Counted from the stretch's first letter, positions 24,974 to 34,352 are shown. The stretch is DNA of 64,000 nt from GWE2-42-39 sp942493345 (GCA_942493345.1 OW818695.1:2728001-2792000), one strand, 5' to 3'. Numbers and translations are program-made. Notes: generated from the sequence alone by a model not told the origin.

Positions 24974-26989
24974 ATGAACAAAGATTTAGTAACTAAAGCT
25001 GCCGATAACATCCGGATCCTCGCGGCTGCAATGGTTGAAAAGGCCAAATCCGGTCATCCCGGAGGCGCAATGGGAGGCGCTGATTTCGTCAGCGTTTTAT
25101 ATTCCGAATTTCTGAATTACGACCCGTCTGATATGGAATGGGCAAACCGCGACCGTTTTTTCCTCGATCCGGGACACATGTCACCCATGTTATATGCAAC
25201 ATTGTCGCTTACCGGCAATTTCAGCATGGACGATTGTTCCAATTTCCGTCAGTGGGGAAGCGTCACTCCCGGGCATCCGGAAGTAGATGTAAAACGAGGT
25301 GTTGAAAACACATCGGGCCCGTTGGGACAAGGCCATACAATGGCCGTTGGCGCTGCTATTGCAGAGCGTTTCCTGGTGGCCCGTTTTGGCGAATGGATGG
25401 CTCATAAAACCTATACATTTATTTCTGACGGTGGCGTACAGGAAGAAATTTCGCAGGGAGCCGGTCGTATCGCAGGATTTTTGGGCCTGAGCAACCTGAT
25501 CATGTTTTATGATTCAAACGATATTCAGCTTTCGACGGATACGAAAGAAGTTACCATCGAAGATACCGCAAAAAAATACGAAGCATGGGGATGGAAAGTC
25601 ATCAGCATTGAAGGAAACAATGTGGCACAAATTCGTGCTGCACTGAAAGAAGCCAATGCCGAAACTGAAAAACCGACTATTATTATTGGTAAAACTATTA
25701 TGGGCAAAGGCGCTTTAACGGCCGATGGCAGCAACTTCGAACGCAAATGTGCAACCCACGGGATGCCGTTGGGCGAGGCGGGCGCTTCGTTCGAAAAAAC
25801 CATTGTCAATTTGGGCGGAAATCCTGAAAACCCATTTGTTATTTTCGATGATGTACAGGAATTATTCAACAAACGGAAAGCAGAACTGGTAAAAGCTGCT
25901 GCTGCCAAAAAAGCGGCACAGGCCGAATGGGCAAAAGCCAATCCGGAACTGGCTGCAAAACTGGGAAAATTCTTCTCAAAAGAAACTCCTGATTTCGATT
26001 TCAGCAAAATACAGCAAAAAGCAGGTTCGGCAACCCGTGCTGCATCATCAACTGTTTTGGCCGCTTTTGCAGGCGAAGTTGAAAATATGATTGTTTCATC
26101 GGCCGACCTTTCCAATTCCGATAAAACCGATGGTTTCCTGAAAAAAACAAAAGCGTTCAAAAAAGGCGATTTCAGTGGTGCATTCCTTCAATCCGGTGTT
26201 GCCGAGTTGACTATGGCATGCATCATGAATGGGATGGCGCTGCATGGCGGGATTATTCCGGTGTGCGGAACATTCTTTGTCTTTTCTGATTACATGAAAC
26301 CAGCGGCACGTATGGCTGCCCTGATGGAACTTCCGGTGAAATATGTGTGGACCCACGATGCATTCCGTGTTGGCGAAGACGGCCCGACCCATCAGCCGGT
26401 TGAACAGGAAGCTCAAATTCGCCTGATGGAAAAACTGAAAAACCACAAAGGGCACAACTCAATGTTGGTTTTGCGTCCGGGCGACTGTGAAGAAACTACT
26501 GTGGCATGGAAGATGGCGCTTGAAAACACGACAACTCCAACAGCACTGATTCTTTCGCGTCAGAATATTAAAAACATGCCGGAAGGAACAAACTATGAAG
26601 GAGTGAAAAAAGGTGCGTACATTGTAACCGACACAAAAGGAACACCCGATGTAATCCTGTTGGCCAGCGGATCGGAAGTCAGTACATTGATTGCCGGCGC
26701 CGAATTGCTGGAAAAAGAAGGTATCAAATGCCGTATCGTTTCCGTTCCTTCGGAAGGATTATTCCGCAGCCAGCCTGTTGAATACCAGAATGCAGTATTG
26801 ACACCGGGTATCAAAAAATTTGGTATGACTGCCGGTTTGCCTGTCAACCTCGAAGGTTTGGTTGGCGCCGATGGAAAAGTTTTCGGATTGGAATCATTCG
26901 GATTTTCGGCCCCGTACACGGTGCTGGACGAAAAACTTGGTTTCAACGGACAAAACGTTTACAACCAGGTAAAAGAATTGCTTGCGTAA
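24974..26989 (+). CDS. tkt: Transketolase, Bacteroidota-type
   Basis: A 671-residue thiamine-diphosphate enzyme of the non-oxidative pentose phosphate pathway. The N-terminal block KSGHPGGAMGGADF and TSGPLGQGHTMAVGAAIAER are typical. The ThDP-binding motif reads FISDGGVQEEISQGAG, with Ser in place of the first Gly of the usual GDG. The second half has VGEDGPTHQPVEQEAQIRL and the C-terminal domain. An Ala/Lys-rich linker (about residues 305-345) joins the two halves. The C-terminal text (VPSEGLFRSQPVEYQNAVL) differs from proteobacterial enzymes but keeps the layout. It is a stand-alone gene between serA and a strong bidirectional terminator. Confidence 0.93.
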   Translation: MNKDLVTKAADNIRILAAAMVEKAKSGHPGGAMGGADFVSVLYSEFLNYDPSDMEWANRDRFFLDPGHMSPMLYATLSLTGNFSMDDCSNFRQWGSVTPGHPEVDVKRGVENTSGPLGQGHTMAVGAAIAERFLVARFGEWMAHKTYTFISDGGVQEEISQGAGRIAGFLGLSNLIMFYDSNDIQLSTDTKEVTIEDTAKKYEAWGWKVISIEGNNVAQIRAALKEANAETEKPTIIIGKTIMGKGALTADGSNFERKCATHGMPLGEAGASFEKTIVNLGGNPENPFVIFDDVQELFNKRKAELVKAAAAKKAAQAEWAKANPELAAKLGKFFSKETPDFDFSKIQQKAGSATRAASSTVLAAFAGEVENMIVSSADLSNSDKTDGFLKKTKAFKKGDFSGAFLQSGVAELTMACIMNGMALHGGIIPVCGTFFVFSDYMKPAARMAALMELPVKYVWTHDAFRVGEDGPTHQPVEQEAQIRLMEKLKNHKGHNSMLVLRPGDCEETTVAWKMALENTTTPTALILSRQNIKNMPEGTNYEGVKKGAYIVTDTKGTPDVILLASGSEVSTLIAGAELLEKEGIKCRIVSVPSEGLFRSQPVEYQNAVLTPGIKKFGMTAGLPVNLEGLVGADGKVFGLESFGFSAPYTVLDEKLGFNGQNVYNQVKELLA

Positions 26990-27004
26990 ATTGCATACGA
27001 TATG

Positions 27005-27046
27005 AAACTAAAAAACCGGCTCAAAGGCCGGTTTTTTAGTTTTCAT
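27005..27046. terminator. Strong bidirectional terminator between tkt and the unknown cassette
   Basis: A perfect 16-base stem: 27005-27020 (AAACTAAAAAACCGGC) with 27027-27042, 6-base loop TCAAAG. The A and T runs let it work in both directions, for tkt (plus) and for the converging minus-strand gene ending at 27069. Confidence 0.92.
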
Positions 27047-27068
27047 TATAAGTTTCACAAACTCTAGC

Positions 27069-27899
27069 TTATTTCACATTTACAAGTTTTTTTACTTCTG
27101 CAGCATTCTCTTCTGATTCTTTATTTTCAATTTCTTTAAGAATGTTCGAAAGTTTAGTTCTTTGAATAGTATCAATGAAAAACATTAAAAAATAAGGAAA
27201 AATTAATGCTGTTAAAATGGAAAGTACAGTAAAGTTATGCAATTTATGATCTTGTATAAAAACGTGGACTAAATTAATGTTTTTAAAAGTAAAATAGAAT
27301 AGATGAAAAAGTATAACATTGAAAATGACAAAAAAGATTAACCTAAAAAGTAAATCCCATGTAAAATCTTCTTTTATTCTTCTCCTACTAAAAATCAATT
27401 TTAGCCAGTGCTTGCCATCAATTATATACAGATTTATCATCTTTTCAGACAAATCATGGGATATATAATGTGCAAATTTTTCCGAATTTAGCTTTGATAA
27501 TAAGATACTTGATCTGTAAGTTGAGTGCATGATAAATAAGGAACCAACCATAATAAAACTCAAATTGGAATCTTGGTTGTCTTTGTTGTAACAACCGATA
27601 AAGATTAAAGTAAAAATGCATAAAATTGCTGCTTTTAGAAAAATCTCCCTGAAGCGGTAATAGTTATGATTTGTGAGACGTTGGAATAATACCTCGAAGT
27701 ACAATCCTTTTTCTTTATCAAGAAACTCTTTTATTGATTTAGGTTCATTGCTGTCGTTTAAATACCCTAATAACTTTACTCGATTGTCAACGATATACTT
27801 GTGAGACTCATAGTATGCTCGAAGAAATTTTAATCCAATAAATCCAAAATATAAAGCTCCCAATATTTCAATGAAGCTTGAGAAATTTCGCATTTCCAT
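27069..27899 (-). CDS. Unknown multi-pass membrane protein of an AT-rich two-gene cassette
   Basis: 276 residues; I do not recognise a family. Predicted membrane segments lie near residues 8-28, 88-104, 112-127, 185-208 and 223-243, with a charged cytoplasmic-looking stretch between the first two (about 30-85) and a Glu/Lys-rich coiled C-terminal tail. There is no signal peptide. The base composition is clearly more AT-rich than in flanking genes. It begins 16 bases after the stop of the PLD-like gene, so the two form one unit. A membrane protein paired with a small soluble partner is a layout seen in effector/sensor pairs of stress or defence systems, but nothing in the sequence proves that. 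Confidence 0.6.
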   Translation of the reverse strand: MEMRNFSSFIEILGALYFGFIGLKFLRAYYESHKYIVDNRVKLLGYLNDSNEPKSIKEFLDKEKGLYFEVLFQRLTNHNYYRFREIFLKAAILCIFTLIFIGCYNKDNQDSNLSFIMVGSLFIMHSTYRSSILLSKLNSEKFAHYISHDLSEKMINLYIIDGKHWLKLIFSRRRIKEDFTWDLLFRLIFFVIFNVILFHLFYFTFKNINLVHVFIQDHKLHNFTVLSILTALIFPYFLMFFIDTIQRTKLSNILKEIENKESEENAAEVKKLVNVK

Positions 27900-27915
27900 C
27901 TTGAAGACATTGAAA

Positions 27916-28494
27916 TTAATTTATGATGGAGCTTTTGTCAAACATCTCAAAGAATATATTGTTTAATAATTGGACGTCGTTAGGTCTATTAAAGGCACCA
28001 TAAGCAGTAAATCTTTCAGGATTATATTCAAGTCGAAATATTTGATCATTTGCAGTCATAAAATGAACGGGCATATCTTTGTTGTTGCTTTTTAGATTTT
28101 TAAAAACAACATCATCTTGAGATAAAGCTCTAATGCTAATTTTCTTGTTAGGATAAGCCCTTTTTTTTTCAAGCACTAAATTTAGTGTTTCGGAGTTTTC
28201 GTTGTGTGATTCAATAAGTATATTAATCTCACTGGTTTCTTTCTCAATGAAAAACAACAACTCTTTTCTATATTCTTGAGAATCCGCTAATACTGAATTA
28301 AATCCGCCACACAGCATATTGATCTTTTTTGCATTGCGAAAGATTGCAGATGTTAATGCCTTTGCGTGTTCCAGTCCTGAATTATTGATAATAAGAGGTG
28401 AATTTTTTGCTATCAATGAATTCAGCATGTCAATATAATCTTGAATGGGCATCATTTCACTTCTAATTTCTTCTGGATTTGTGATTTTTGTCAT
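27916..28494 (-). CDS. Unknown protein, possibly PLD-like fold, partner of the membrane protein
   Basis: 192 residues without signal peptide or membrane segment. The part INNSGLEHAKALTSAIFRN followed by INMLCGGF, and the later FFIEKETSEINILIES, resemble the alternating strand/helix pattern of small phospholipase-D-superfamily proteins. The C-terminal DQIFRLEYNPERFTAYGAF followed by the NRPNDVQLLNNIFFEMF segment is also of that kind (conserved Arg/Glu strand, then an Asn/Asp turn). No HxK catalytic motif is visible, so if it is PLD-like it is probably a non-catalytic or sensor version. First gene of the AT-rich cassette, transcribed toward the membrane protein gene. Function unknown. Confidence 0.55.
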   Translation of the reverse strand: MTKITNPEEIRSEMMPIQDYIDMLNSLIAKNSPLIINNSGLEHAKALTSAIFRNAKKINMLCGGFNSVLADSQEYRKELLFFIEKETSEINILIESHNENSETLNLVLEKKRAYPNKKISIRALSQDDVVFKNLKSNNKDMPVHFMTANDQIFRLEYNPERFTAYGAFNRPNDVQLLNNIFFEMFDKSSIIN

Positions 28495-28811
28495 AATTCT
28501 ATATGAATAGATTAATTAAAAGTTATCCTGTAATTTAATACACTTCGCAGCTAATTTTACGAATATATTAAAATTTGAGATACTCATATTTGTACTATAC
28601 ATTATTTTACATTAAGAATTGAAATGCTTTATATTTTTTTTCTTGAGATCAATAAAGTCGTATCAATAAAGTGAAATAACTGATGCAAGTTATTTATATT
28701 TTTTAAATCACAATCTATATACATAAAAAAAACTCATAACACATTGTATTCTAATTAATACAATGCTTGTGAGACGCGGCATTCAAATATTATTTAGAAG
28801 GATTCTAAATT
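28495..28811. other. AT-rich spacer upstream of the unknown cassette
   Basis: 317 very AT-rich bases between the cassette and the thioredoxin gene. It should contain the cassette promoter and the 3' end of the thioredoxin transcript. An inverted repeat at 28742-28765 is listed separately. No gene was seen. Confidence 0.5.
28742..28765 (-). terminator. Weak hairpin downstream of the TlpA-like gene
   Basis: CATTGTATT (28742-28750) pairs with AATACAATG (28757-28765), loop of 6. On the minus strand a T run follows only after about 12 bases, so it is at best a weak terminator for the gene ending at 28812. Confidence 0.4.
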
Positions 28812-29357
28812 TTACTCCAAAAGTTGTTTTATTGCATTTTCCAATGCAGGCCCCCGAAGGTTGCGGCCAACAATAACTCCTTCTCCATCGATCAGGAAGT
28901 TGGAAGGAATTGAATTTACACCATATACAACGGCAAATTTCGAACCCCATCCCCCTAAATCGCTGACATGATATTCCCACGATAGATTGTCGGCCTGAAT
29001 TCCCTTCATCCAGGCTTCTTTTGATTCATCCAGCGAGATACTGAAGATCGTAAACCCGTCGCCGTTTTTGAATTTTTTATCCTTGTAGGTATTGTAGGTA
29101 CTTACCACATTCGGGTTCTCTCGGCGACAAGGTCCGCACCACGAAGCCCAAAAGTCAATCAGTACGATTTTTCCTTGCAACGAGGAAAGTTTTAGATATT
29201 CTCCGTCAATTCCTTTTTCATTAATTTCAGGCGCTTTGTTCCCGATATTCAAACCAACTTTAGCGTCGCCAGTGGTTGCTGGTTCATTCGTTTTCGCAAA
29301 ACCTCCCGCTGCGATTCCAACCATCAATACAAATAACAATAATCCCTTTGCTTTCAT
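28812..29357 (-). CDS. TlpA/ResA-like thioredoxin-fold protein, exported
   Basis: 181 residues with a signal peptide (MKAKGLLLFVLMVGIAAGGFAK). The AhpC/TSA-TlpA domain starts near residue 36 (NIGNKAPEINEKGIDGEYLK), and the redox motif is W-C74-G-P-C77. The cis-proline region is GVNSIPSNFLID. It should reduce or exchange disulfides in the periplasm, for example in cytochrome c maturation or oxidative stress. It stands alone between the AT-rich cassette and murA, with 133 bases to the latter. The specific partner is unknown. Confidence 0.9.
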   Translation of the reverse strand: MKAKGLLLFVLMVGIAAGGFAKTNEPATTGDAKVGLNIGNKAPEINEKGIDGEYLKLSSLQGKIVLIDFWASWCGPCRRENPNVVSTYNTYKDKKFKNGDGFTIFSISLDESKEAWMKGIQADNLSWEYHVSDLGGWGSKFAVVYGVNSIPSNFLIDGEGVIVGRNLRGPALENAIKQLLE

Positions 29358-29490
29358 TTCTTATCTTTTTGTAGTTTATATCGCTTTTTGTGTAGATACA
29401 ATTCTACGAAAATAACCAATTCCAAAGCCGGAAGTTTTCCGGGCAGGTCATTTTTTAGAATTATTAACAGATTGAAGTTCTCCGGAAGTT

Positions 29491-30798
29491 TTAATTCAGC
29501 CTTTTTATCCGGGCGCCAATGGCATTCAAACGGGTATCAATGGTTTCGTACCCCCGGTCGATTTGCTCGATGTTTGAGATGGTACTTTTGCCCCTGGCCG
29601 ACAGGGCTGCAATCAGCAGCGCAACTCCGGCCCTGATATCGGGCGAACTCATGTTGGTAGCCCTCAGCTGGTGGGCGTGGTCGAGACCGATAACCGTTGC
29701 CCGGTGCGGGTCGCAGAGGATGATTTGTGCGCCCATATCAATCAGTTTATCGACAAAGAAAAGACGGCTTTCGAACATTTTCTGGTGAATGAGCACACTG
29801 CCTTTGGCCTGAGTTGCAATGACCAGAAAAATACTAAGCAGGTCGGGGGTCAGTCCGGGCCAGGGAGCGTCGGCAATCGTCATGATAGAACCATCGATGA
29901 ACGATTCTATTTCGTAGTGTTCCTGTGCCGGAATAAAAATAGTATCTTCTTTTTGCTGAACAACAATGCCCAACCGTTTGAACTGATCGGGAATGATGCC
30001 CAAGTGTTCGATTCCCGCATTGGGGATGGTAATTTCGGAACCGGTCATTGCTGCCAGTCCGATAAAACTACCTACCTCGATCATGTCGGGAAGAATGGTA
30101 TGGCTGCAACCTTTCAGCGAAGAAACCCCGTGAATGGTCAGCAAATTGGAGCCAACTCCTTCAATCTTTGCACCCATGCTGATGAGCATTTTGCTCAACT
30201 GCTGCAAATAGGGTTCGCAGGCGGCATTATAAATTGTTGTGGTCCCTTCAGCTAAAACAGCGGCCATCAGAATGTTGGCAGTACCGGTCACCGATGCCTC
30301 GTCAAGAAGCATGTAGGTGCCTTTTAGTTTTTGCGCGGTTACATTGTAAAAATGGGTGTCGGCCTGGTATTCGAAATTAGCGCCCAGCTTTTGCAATCCG
30401 GTAAAATGGGTGTCGAGACGGCGGCGGCCGATTTTATCGCCTCCGGGCTGCGGGATGTACCCAACCCCGAAACGCGCCAGCAGCGGGCCAATGATCATGA
30501 TCGATCCGCGAAGGCTGGAAGCTTGTTTGCTGTATTCTTTTGTTTTTAAATAACCCACATCAACCCGGGTAGCATTGAACCGGTAACTTCCTTTGGCAAT
30601 CCGTTCGACTTCAACTCCCAGCTTCGAAAGAATTTCAATCAGTTTCAAGACATCACTGATTTCAGGAATATTACGGATGAAAATATTCTCGGGAGTAAGT
30701 AAAACTGCACATAACACTTGCAGGGCTTCATTTTTTGCCCCCTGGGGATGGAGTTCTCCGCTCAACCGGTAACCGCCTTCAATTTCGAATGTTGCCAT
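29491..30798 (-). CDS. murA: UDP-N-acetylglucosamine 1-carboxyvinyltransferase with Asp in the catalytic loop
   Basis: A 435-residue cytoplasmic enzyme of the first committed peptidoglycan step, transferring enolpyruvate from PEP to UDP-GlcNAc. Lys22-Asn23 in QGAKNEA are the conserved substrate ligands. In the flexible loop the usual PGGC motif reads PGGD (Asp121) in QPGGDKIGRRRLD. This Cys-to-Asp change occurs naturally in organisms such as Mycobacterium and Chlamydia, where it makes MurA insensitive to fosfomycin. The rest (SVTGTANILMAAVLAEG, ADAPWPGLTPDL, IDRGYETID) is standard. It is adjacent to the DUF4290 gene, a common Bacteroidota arrangement. Confidence 0.95.
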   Translation of the reverse strand: MATFEIEGGYRLSGELHPQGAKNEALQVLCAVLLTPENIFIRNIPEISDVLKLIEILSKLGVEVERIAKGSYRFNATRVDVGYLKTKEYSKQASSLRGSIMIIGPLLARFGVGYIPQPGGDKIGRRRLDTHFTGLQKLGANFEYQADTHFYNVTAQKLKGTYMLLDEASVTGTANILMAAVLAEGTTTIYNAACEPYLQQLSKMLISMGAKIEGVGSNLLTIHGVSSLKGCSHTILPDMIEVGSFIGLAAMTGSEITIPNAGIEHLGIIPDQFKRLGIVVQQKEDTIFIPAQEHYEIESFIDGSIMTIADAPWPGLTPDLLSIFLVIATQAKGSVLIHQKMFESRLFFVDKLIDMGAQIILCDPHRATVIGLDHAHQLRATNMSSPDIRAGVALLIAALSARGKSTISNIEQIDRGYETIDTRLNAIGARIKRLN

Positions 30799-30913
30799 TT
30801 TGGGCTGGATAAATGATTGATGATTTATAATTGACTATGATTATTTCTTTGATTGACGAATCGTGTTTTACAAAAACCGCAACCAATAAAACGGTCTGAA
30901 TTTTTCGGAAAAA

Positions 30914-31501
30914 TTATTTTTTGTATTTGCTCTTTTTGTTCTTCTTTGGTTTCAGTATAACTTCTTTTACTTCAACCAACTGGCAATCGTTTAGTTTGAT
31001 CGATCCTCCGGAAAGCTCATTCAGGTCCAGAAATATTTTCTCATCTTCTACCGCATCTTTATTCCATGCCAGGTAGCTCTTTTTCATGTGGTTGGCAATC
31101 AGTTTGATCAAATATTCCTTTTCTTCGGCAGGTTCGTACGTTTTGGCCTGCTCAATCATCAGTTCGATGGTTTTCCCGTAATGGCGGTATTTGATCTTGT
31201 TACTGCCGTATGGAATTTTTGCCGGCGGAATTTTAAAAACTTCAGGACTTGGCGGATCGTACGGATAGTCGATGTCGAGTTTGAAATCGGCCATGATTGC
31301 AAGATGATCCCACAATTTGTGTTTAAAGTCCTGAATATCCCTCAGATAGGGGTACATATTGCCCATAATATCAATAATAGCCTGCGAGGCCCTGATTCTT
31401 TCCTTGCGGTCTTCAATGGTCAGAATCTGGTTGACCATGTTTTGAATGTTCCTGCCATATTCGGGTAGAGGCAGTTTTTCACGTTGTGAATTATAATCCA
31501 T
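30914..31501 (-). CDS. DUF4290 family protein
   Basis: 195 residues, cytoplasmic, no membrane segment. The text REKLPLPEYGRNIQNMV, then WDHLAIMADFKLDIDYPYD and PYGSNKIKYRHYGKTIELMI, is typical of the Bacteroidota-specific DUF4290 family. It ends in a very basic tail (KPKKNKKSKYKK). It lies just upstream of murA on the same strand (115 bases), a linkage seen across the phylum, hinting at a cell-envelope role. No function is established. Confidence 0.88.
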   Translation of the reverse strand: MDYNSQREKLPLPEYGRNIQNMVNQILTIEDRKERIRASQAIIDIMGNMYPYLRDIQDFKHKLWDHLAIMADFKLDIDYPYDPPSPEVFKIPPAKIPYGSNKIKYRHYGKTIELMIEQAKTYEPAEEKEYLIKLIANHMKKSYLAWNKDAVEDEKIFLDLNELSGGSIKLNDCQLVEVKEVILKPKKNKKSKYKK

Positions 31502-31837
31502 CTAAAAAAGTTGTAATTAATTTCGTTGTTCCCTGACTGTTATCGTAAAAAAAGGCAATTTTAATGATAATCAGCTTCGAAGGTAATTTATTCTGCAAAT
31601 TAAAGGAAAATAGTTTACTTGGCAATGGCTCATCTGAAATTACTCTGCGAAGCTACCGTTTCGCTCAATCTATTATTTGTTTTCGAATCATTTTTATCCT
31701 GATTTTTATTCTGAACTCAATGTCATTCGGGTAGTAAATATTTCGTGTTGGAAAAAATGCCACGACTCAAAAACTCAAAGATTTTGCAAGCTGATTCTTC
31801 AATTCAACATTTATCATTCAACATTCAACATTCCCTT
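31502..31837. other. Intergenic region between DUF4290 and uvrD-like genes
   Basis: No gene seen. Near its right end the 10-base unit ATTCAACATT recurs three times within 31802-31831, partly overlapping. Otherwise ordinary AT-rich spacer. Confidence 0.5.
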
Positions 31838-34159
31838 TTATTCCCTCACGATTCTTAGTTTGGCAAACTTCAGCAGCAATTGTTTTTGTCCCATATTCTG
31901 AAAAAAGACAGTCGCTTTCAGGTTGGGTATTTGCCCTTCGACCTGCAGCACTTTACCACGTCCAAAACGCTGGTGTTCAACCGTCATGCCGGCCTGTATT
32001 TCCGCAGACGGACTGCCGTCGAATTCGCTCAGTTCTTTTTTTACGTCGCGAAGTTTCTGCAATTTGCCCGACAATTCAGCGGAATTTGCGATCGGGTTGC
32101 GCACCAGTTTTTGGGCCGGTGACTGGAAACCCCGCAACGGAAGGTTTTCTTTTGGTTTTGGCTCCTCGTCGAAAAACGAAAGTTCCCGTTCGACCGGTTT
32201 GTCGAGGTAGTTTTCATCAATTTCAGCGATGAAGCGGCTGGGGTTGCAAAATTCGAGTTTGCCCCATTTGTAGCGCTGACGGGCAAAACTTAAAAACGCA
32301 TTTTCTTCGGCACGGGTCACTGCCACGTAAAACAGACGGCGTTCTTCTTCGAACTCTTCCACCGTTTTTGCCCCGGTTTGGTTGCTCGGGAAAAGGTTTT
32401 CTTCCAACCCGACGATAAACACATTTTTAAATTCGAGGCCCTTGGCCATGTGCACGGTCATCATCGAAACCTTGTCGCGGTCTTCCTCTTTTTCCGAATC
32501 CTGATCGGTGAGCAGCGACACGTCTTCCATGTAGTTTTCCAGTCGGGTGGGCTGCCCTTCTTCGCGGGCCGAAAGGGTAAATTCCTGGATGCCGTTCAGT
32601 AATTCCTGAATGTTTTCGAAGCGGCTCAATCCTTCCGGCGTCTGGTCTTTGTACAAATCTTTCAGGAAACCGGTATTGGTTGCCACGTCGGTTGCTACTT
32701 CAAAGGCATCTCCATTTTGTTGTTTTTCCCTGAAAATCTCCATCAAGCCGGTGAATTCCTCCAGTTTTACAAGCGTGCCTTTATTCAGTTGTGCCGGGTT
32801 TTCTTCTTTTTTTTCTGAAATGATTTCAGCGATGCTAAGCCCGTATTGTGAGGCTGCCTGTTCGAGTTTTGTTACCGTTGTGTCGCCGATGCCGCGCGCC
32901 GGGTAATTGACAATCCGCTTGAACGCCTCGTTGTCTTTCGGGTTGATAATGAACCGGAAATACGCCAGCAAATCTTTGATTTCCTTTCGCTGATAAAACG
33001 AAAGCCCGCCAAAAATTTTATACGGAATATTGCGTTTTCGCAGGGCTTCCTCGAAAATTCGCGATTGGGCATTGGTGCGGTAAAGAATCGCAAAATCCTC
33101 GAACTTGAAATGGTTGCGCATTCTCAGTTCCGAAATCTGGTTGGCCACCAGAAACCCTTCTTCGTTATCGGTCAGTGCGCTGGTAACTTTTATCAGGTTG
33201 CCTTTTTCTTTTTCAGAAAAAACATTTTTCGGAATTTGCCGTTTGTTTTTGGCAATAATGCTGTTTGCCGCGTTGACAATGGTTTGCGTTGAACGATAAT
33301 TTTGTTCGAGCTTGAAAATTTTGTGTTCCGGATAATCTTTCTGGAAATTCAGGATGTTCTCGATCCGCGCGCCACGGAACGAGTAGATACTTTGTGCATC
33401 GTCGCCCACCACGCAAATATTGTGGTGCTTTTCTGCCAGTCGTTTGATGATTAAATATTGCGAATGATTGGTGTCCTGGTACTCGTCGACCAATATGTAA
33501 TCGAATTGCTGCTGGTATTTTTCAAGCACCTTCGGATGGTTGCGGAACAGGATGTTGGTTTTCATCAGCAAATCGTCGAAATCCATCGCTCCGGCCAAGA
33601 AACAGCGCTTCGCATATTCCTTGTAAATGGAACTGATAAACGGCATGCGGATACTCTGGTCGTATTCGTATATGTCGGGAATATTTGCGTATTCAGCAGG
33701 GCCAATCAGGTTGTTTTTTGCACTCGAAATGCGCGACGCCACCACATTGGTTTTGTAGGTTTTGTCGTCCAGCTTCATATCCTTGATAATTGTTTTTATC
33801 AGGCTTTTCGAATCGGCTGAATCGTAAATGGTAAAATTCGAAGGGTAGCCGATAGTTTCGGCTTCGGCCCGTAGTATCCGTGCAAAAATGGAGTGAAAAG
33901 TTCCCATCCACAGGTATTTGGCGATATTTGGACCCATGATCGACGCGATGCGGTCTTTCATTTCGCGGGCCGCCTTGTTGGTAAAAGTGAGCGCCAGCAC
34001 CGACCACGGTTTGGTCCCGATTTTCAGCAAATGGGCAATCCGGTAGGTGAGTACCCGGGTTTTGCCGGAACCTGCCCCGGCAATAACCAGCGAGGCGCCA
34101 TCGTAGTTTTCCACGGCTTCACGCTGCGCCTTGTTCAGTTCGTTTAAATAATTTTGCAC
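31838..34159 (-). CDS. UvrD/PcrA-type superfamily 1 DNA helicase
   Basis: 773 residues. Helicase motifs in order: Q-motif region LNELNKAQREAVENYDG, Walker A GAGSGKT (28-34), motif Ia ALTFTNKAAREM, motif II VDEYQDTN, motif III VVGDDAQSIYSFRGA, motif IV QNYRST, motif V MTVHMAKGLEFKNVFI, motif VI RRLFYVAVTRAEE. The C-terminal tail ends in a Tudor-like RNA-polymerase-interacting segment (MTVEHQRFGRGKVLQVEG) as in PcrA/UvrD. It unwinds DNA 3' to 5' in excision repair, replication restart and removal of stalled transcription complexes. A single-gene unit on the minus strand. Confidence 0.95.
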   Translation of the reverse strand: MQNYLNELNKAQREAVENYDGASLVIAGAGSGKTRVLTYRIAHLLKIGTKPWSVLALTFTNKAAREMKDRIASIMGPNIAKYLWMGTFHSIFARILRAEAETIGYPSNFTIYDSADSKSLIKTIIKDMKLDDKTYKTNVVASRISSAKNNLIGPAEYANIPDIYEYDQSIRMPFISSIYKEYAKRCFLAGAMDFDDLLMKTNILFRNHPKVLEKYQQQFDYILVDEYQDTNHSQYLIIKRLAEKHHNICVVGDDAQSIYSFRGARIENILNFQKDYPEHKIFKLEQNYRSTQTIVNAANSIIAKNKRQIPKNVFSEKEKGNLIKVTSALTDNEEGFLVANQISELRMRNHFKFEDFAILYRTNAQSRIFEEALRKRNIPYKIFGGLSFYQRKEIKDLLAYFRFIINPKDNEAFKRIVNYPARGIGDTTVTKLEQAASQYGLSIAEIISEKKEENPAQLNKGTLVKLEEFTGLMEIFREKQQNGDAFEVATDVATNTGFLKDLYKDQTPEGLSRFENIQELLNGIQEFTLSAREEGQPTRLENYMEDVSLLTDQDSEKEEDRDKVSMMTVHMAKGLEFKNVFIVGLEENLFPSNQTGAKTVEEFEEERRLFYVAVTRAEENAFLSFARQRYKWGKLEFCNPSRFIAEIDENYLDKPVERELSFFDEEPKPKENLPLRGFQSPAQKLVRNPIANSAELSGKLQKLRDVKKELSEFDGSPSAEIQAGMTVEHQRFGRGKVLQVEGQIPNLKATVFFQNMGQKQLLLKFAKLRIVRE

Positions 34160-34306
34160 GTTCTATCGTTTTCGGAAATTGCTTCAAAAGTAGAATATGT
34201 TTTTGAGTTATGCAGGGCGAAACAGTTTGTAGTTTTCAACAATTGAGATGATCGGTTCTCAATCTATCCGCAATTATTGAGCGGAATCATTTTGTTGTCC
34301 GAATAA

Positions 34307-34352
34307 CTTCATGTCACGACGGTTTTTTTCGCGAGACCGTCGTGACATGAAG
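34307..34352. repeat. Perfect 17-base inverted repeat (hairpin)
   Basis: CTTCATGTCACGACGGT (34307-34323) and its exact complement (34336-34352) flank a 12-base loop containing CGCG. It lies downstream of the metallophosphoesterase gene ending at 34409 and upstream of the helicase. There is no T run after the stem in either direction, so a simple intrinsic terminator is doubtful. Confidence 0.85.

Noticed and set aside
31801..31833. Repeated ATTCAACATT units, considered as a CRISPR-like or regulatory array.
   Set aside because: Only three short overlapping units with no regular spacers; probably simple-sequence drift.
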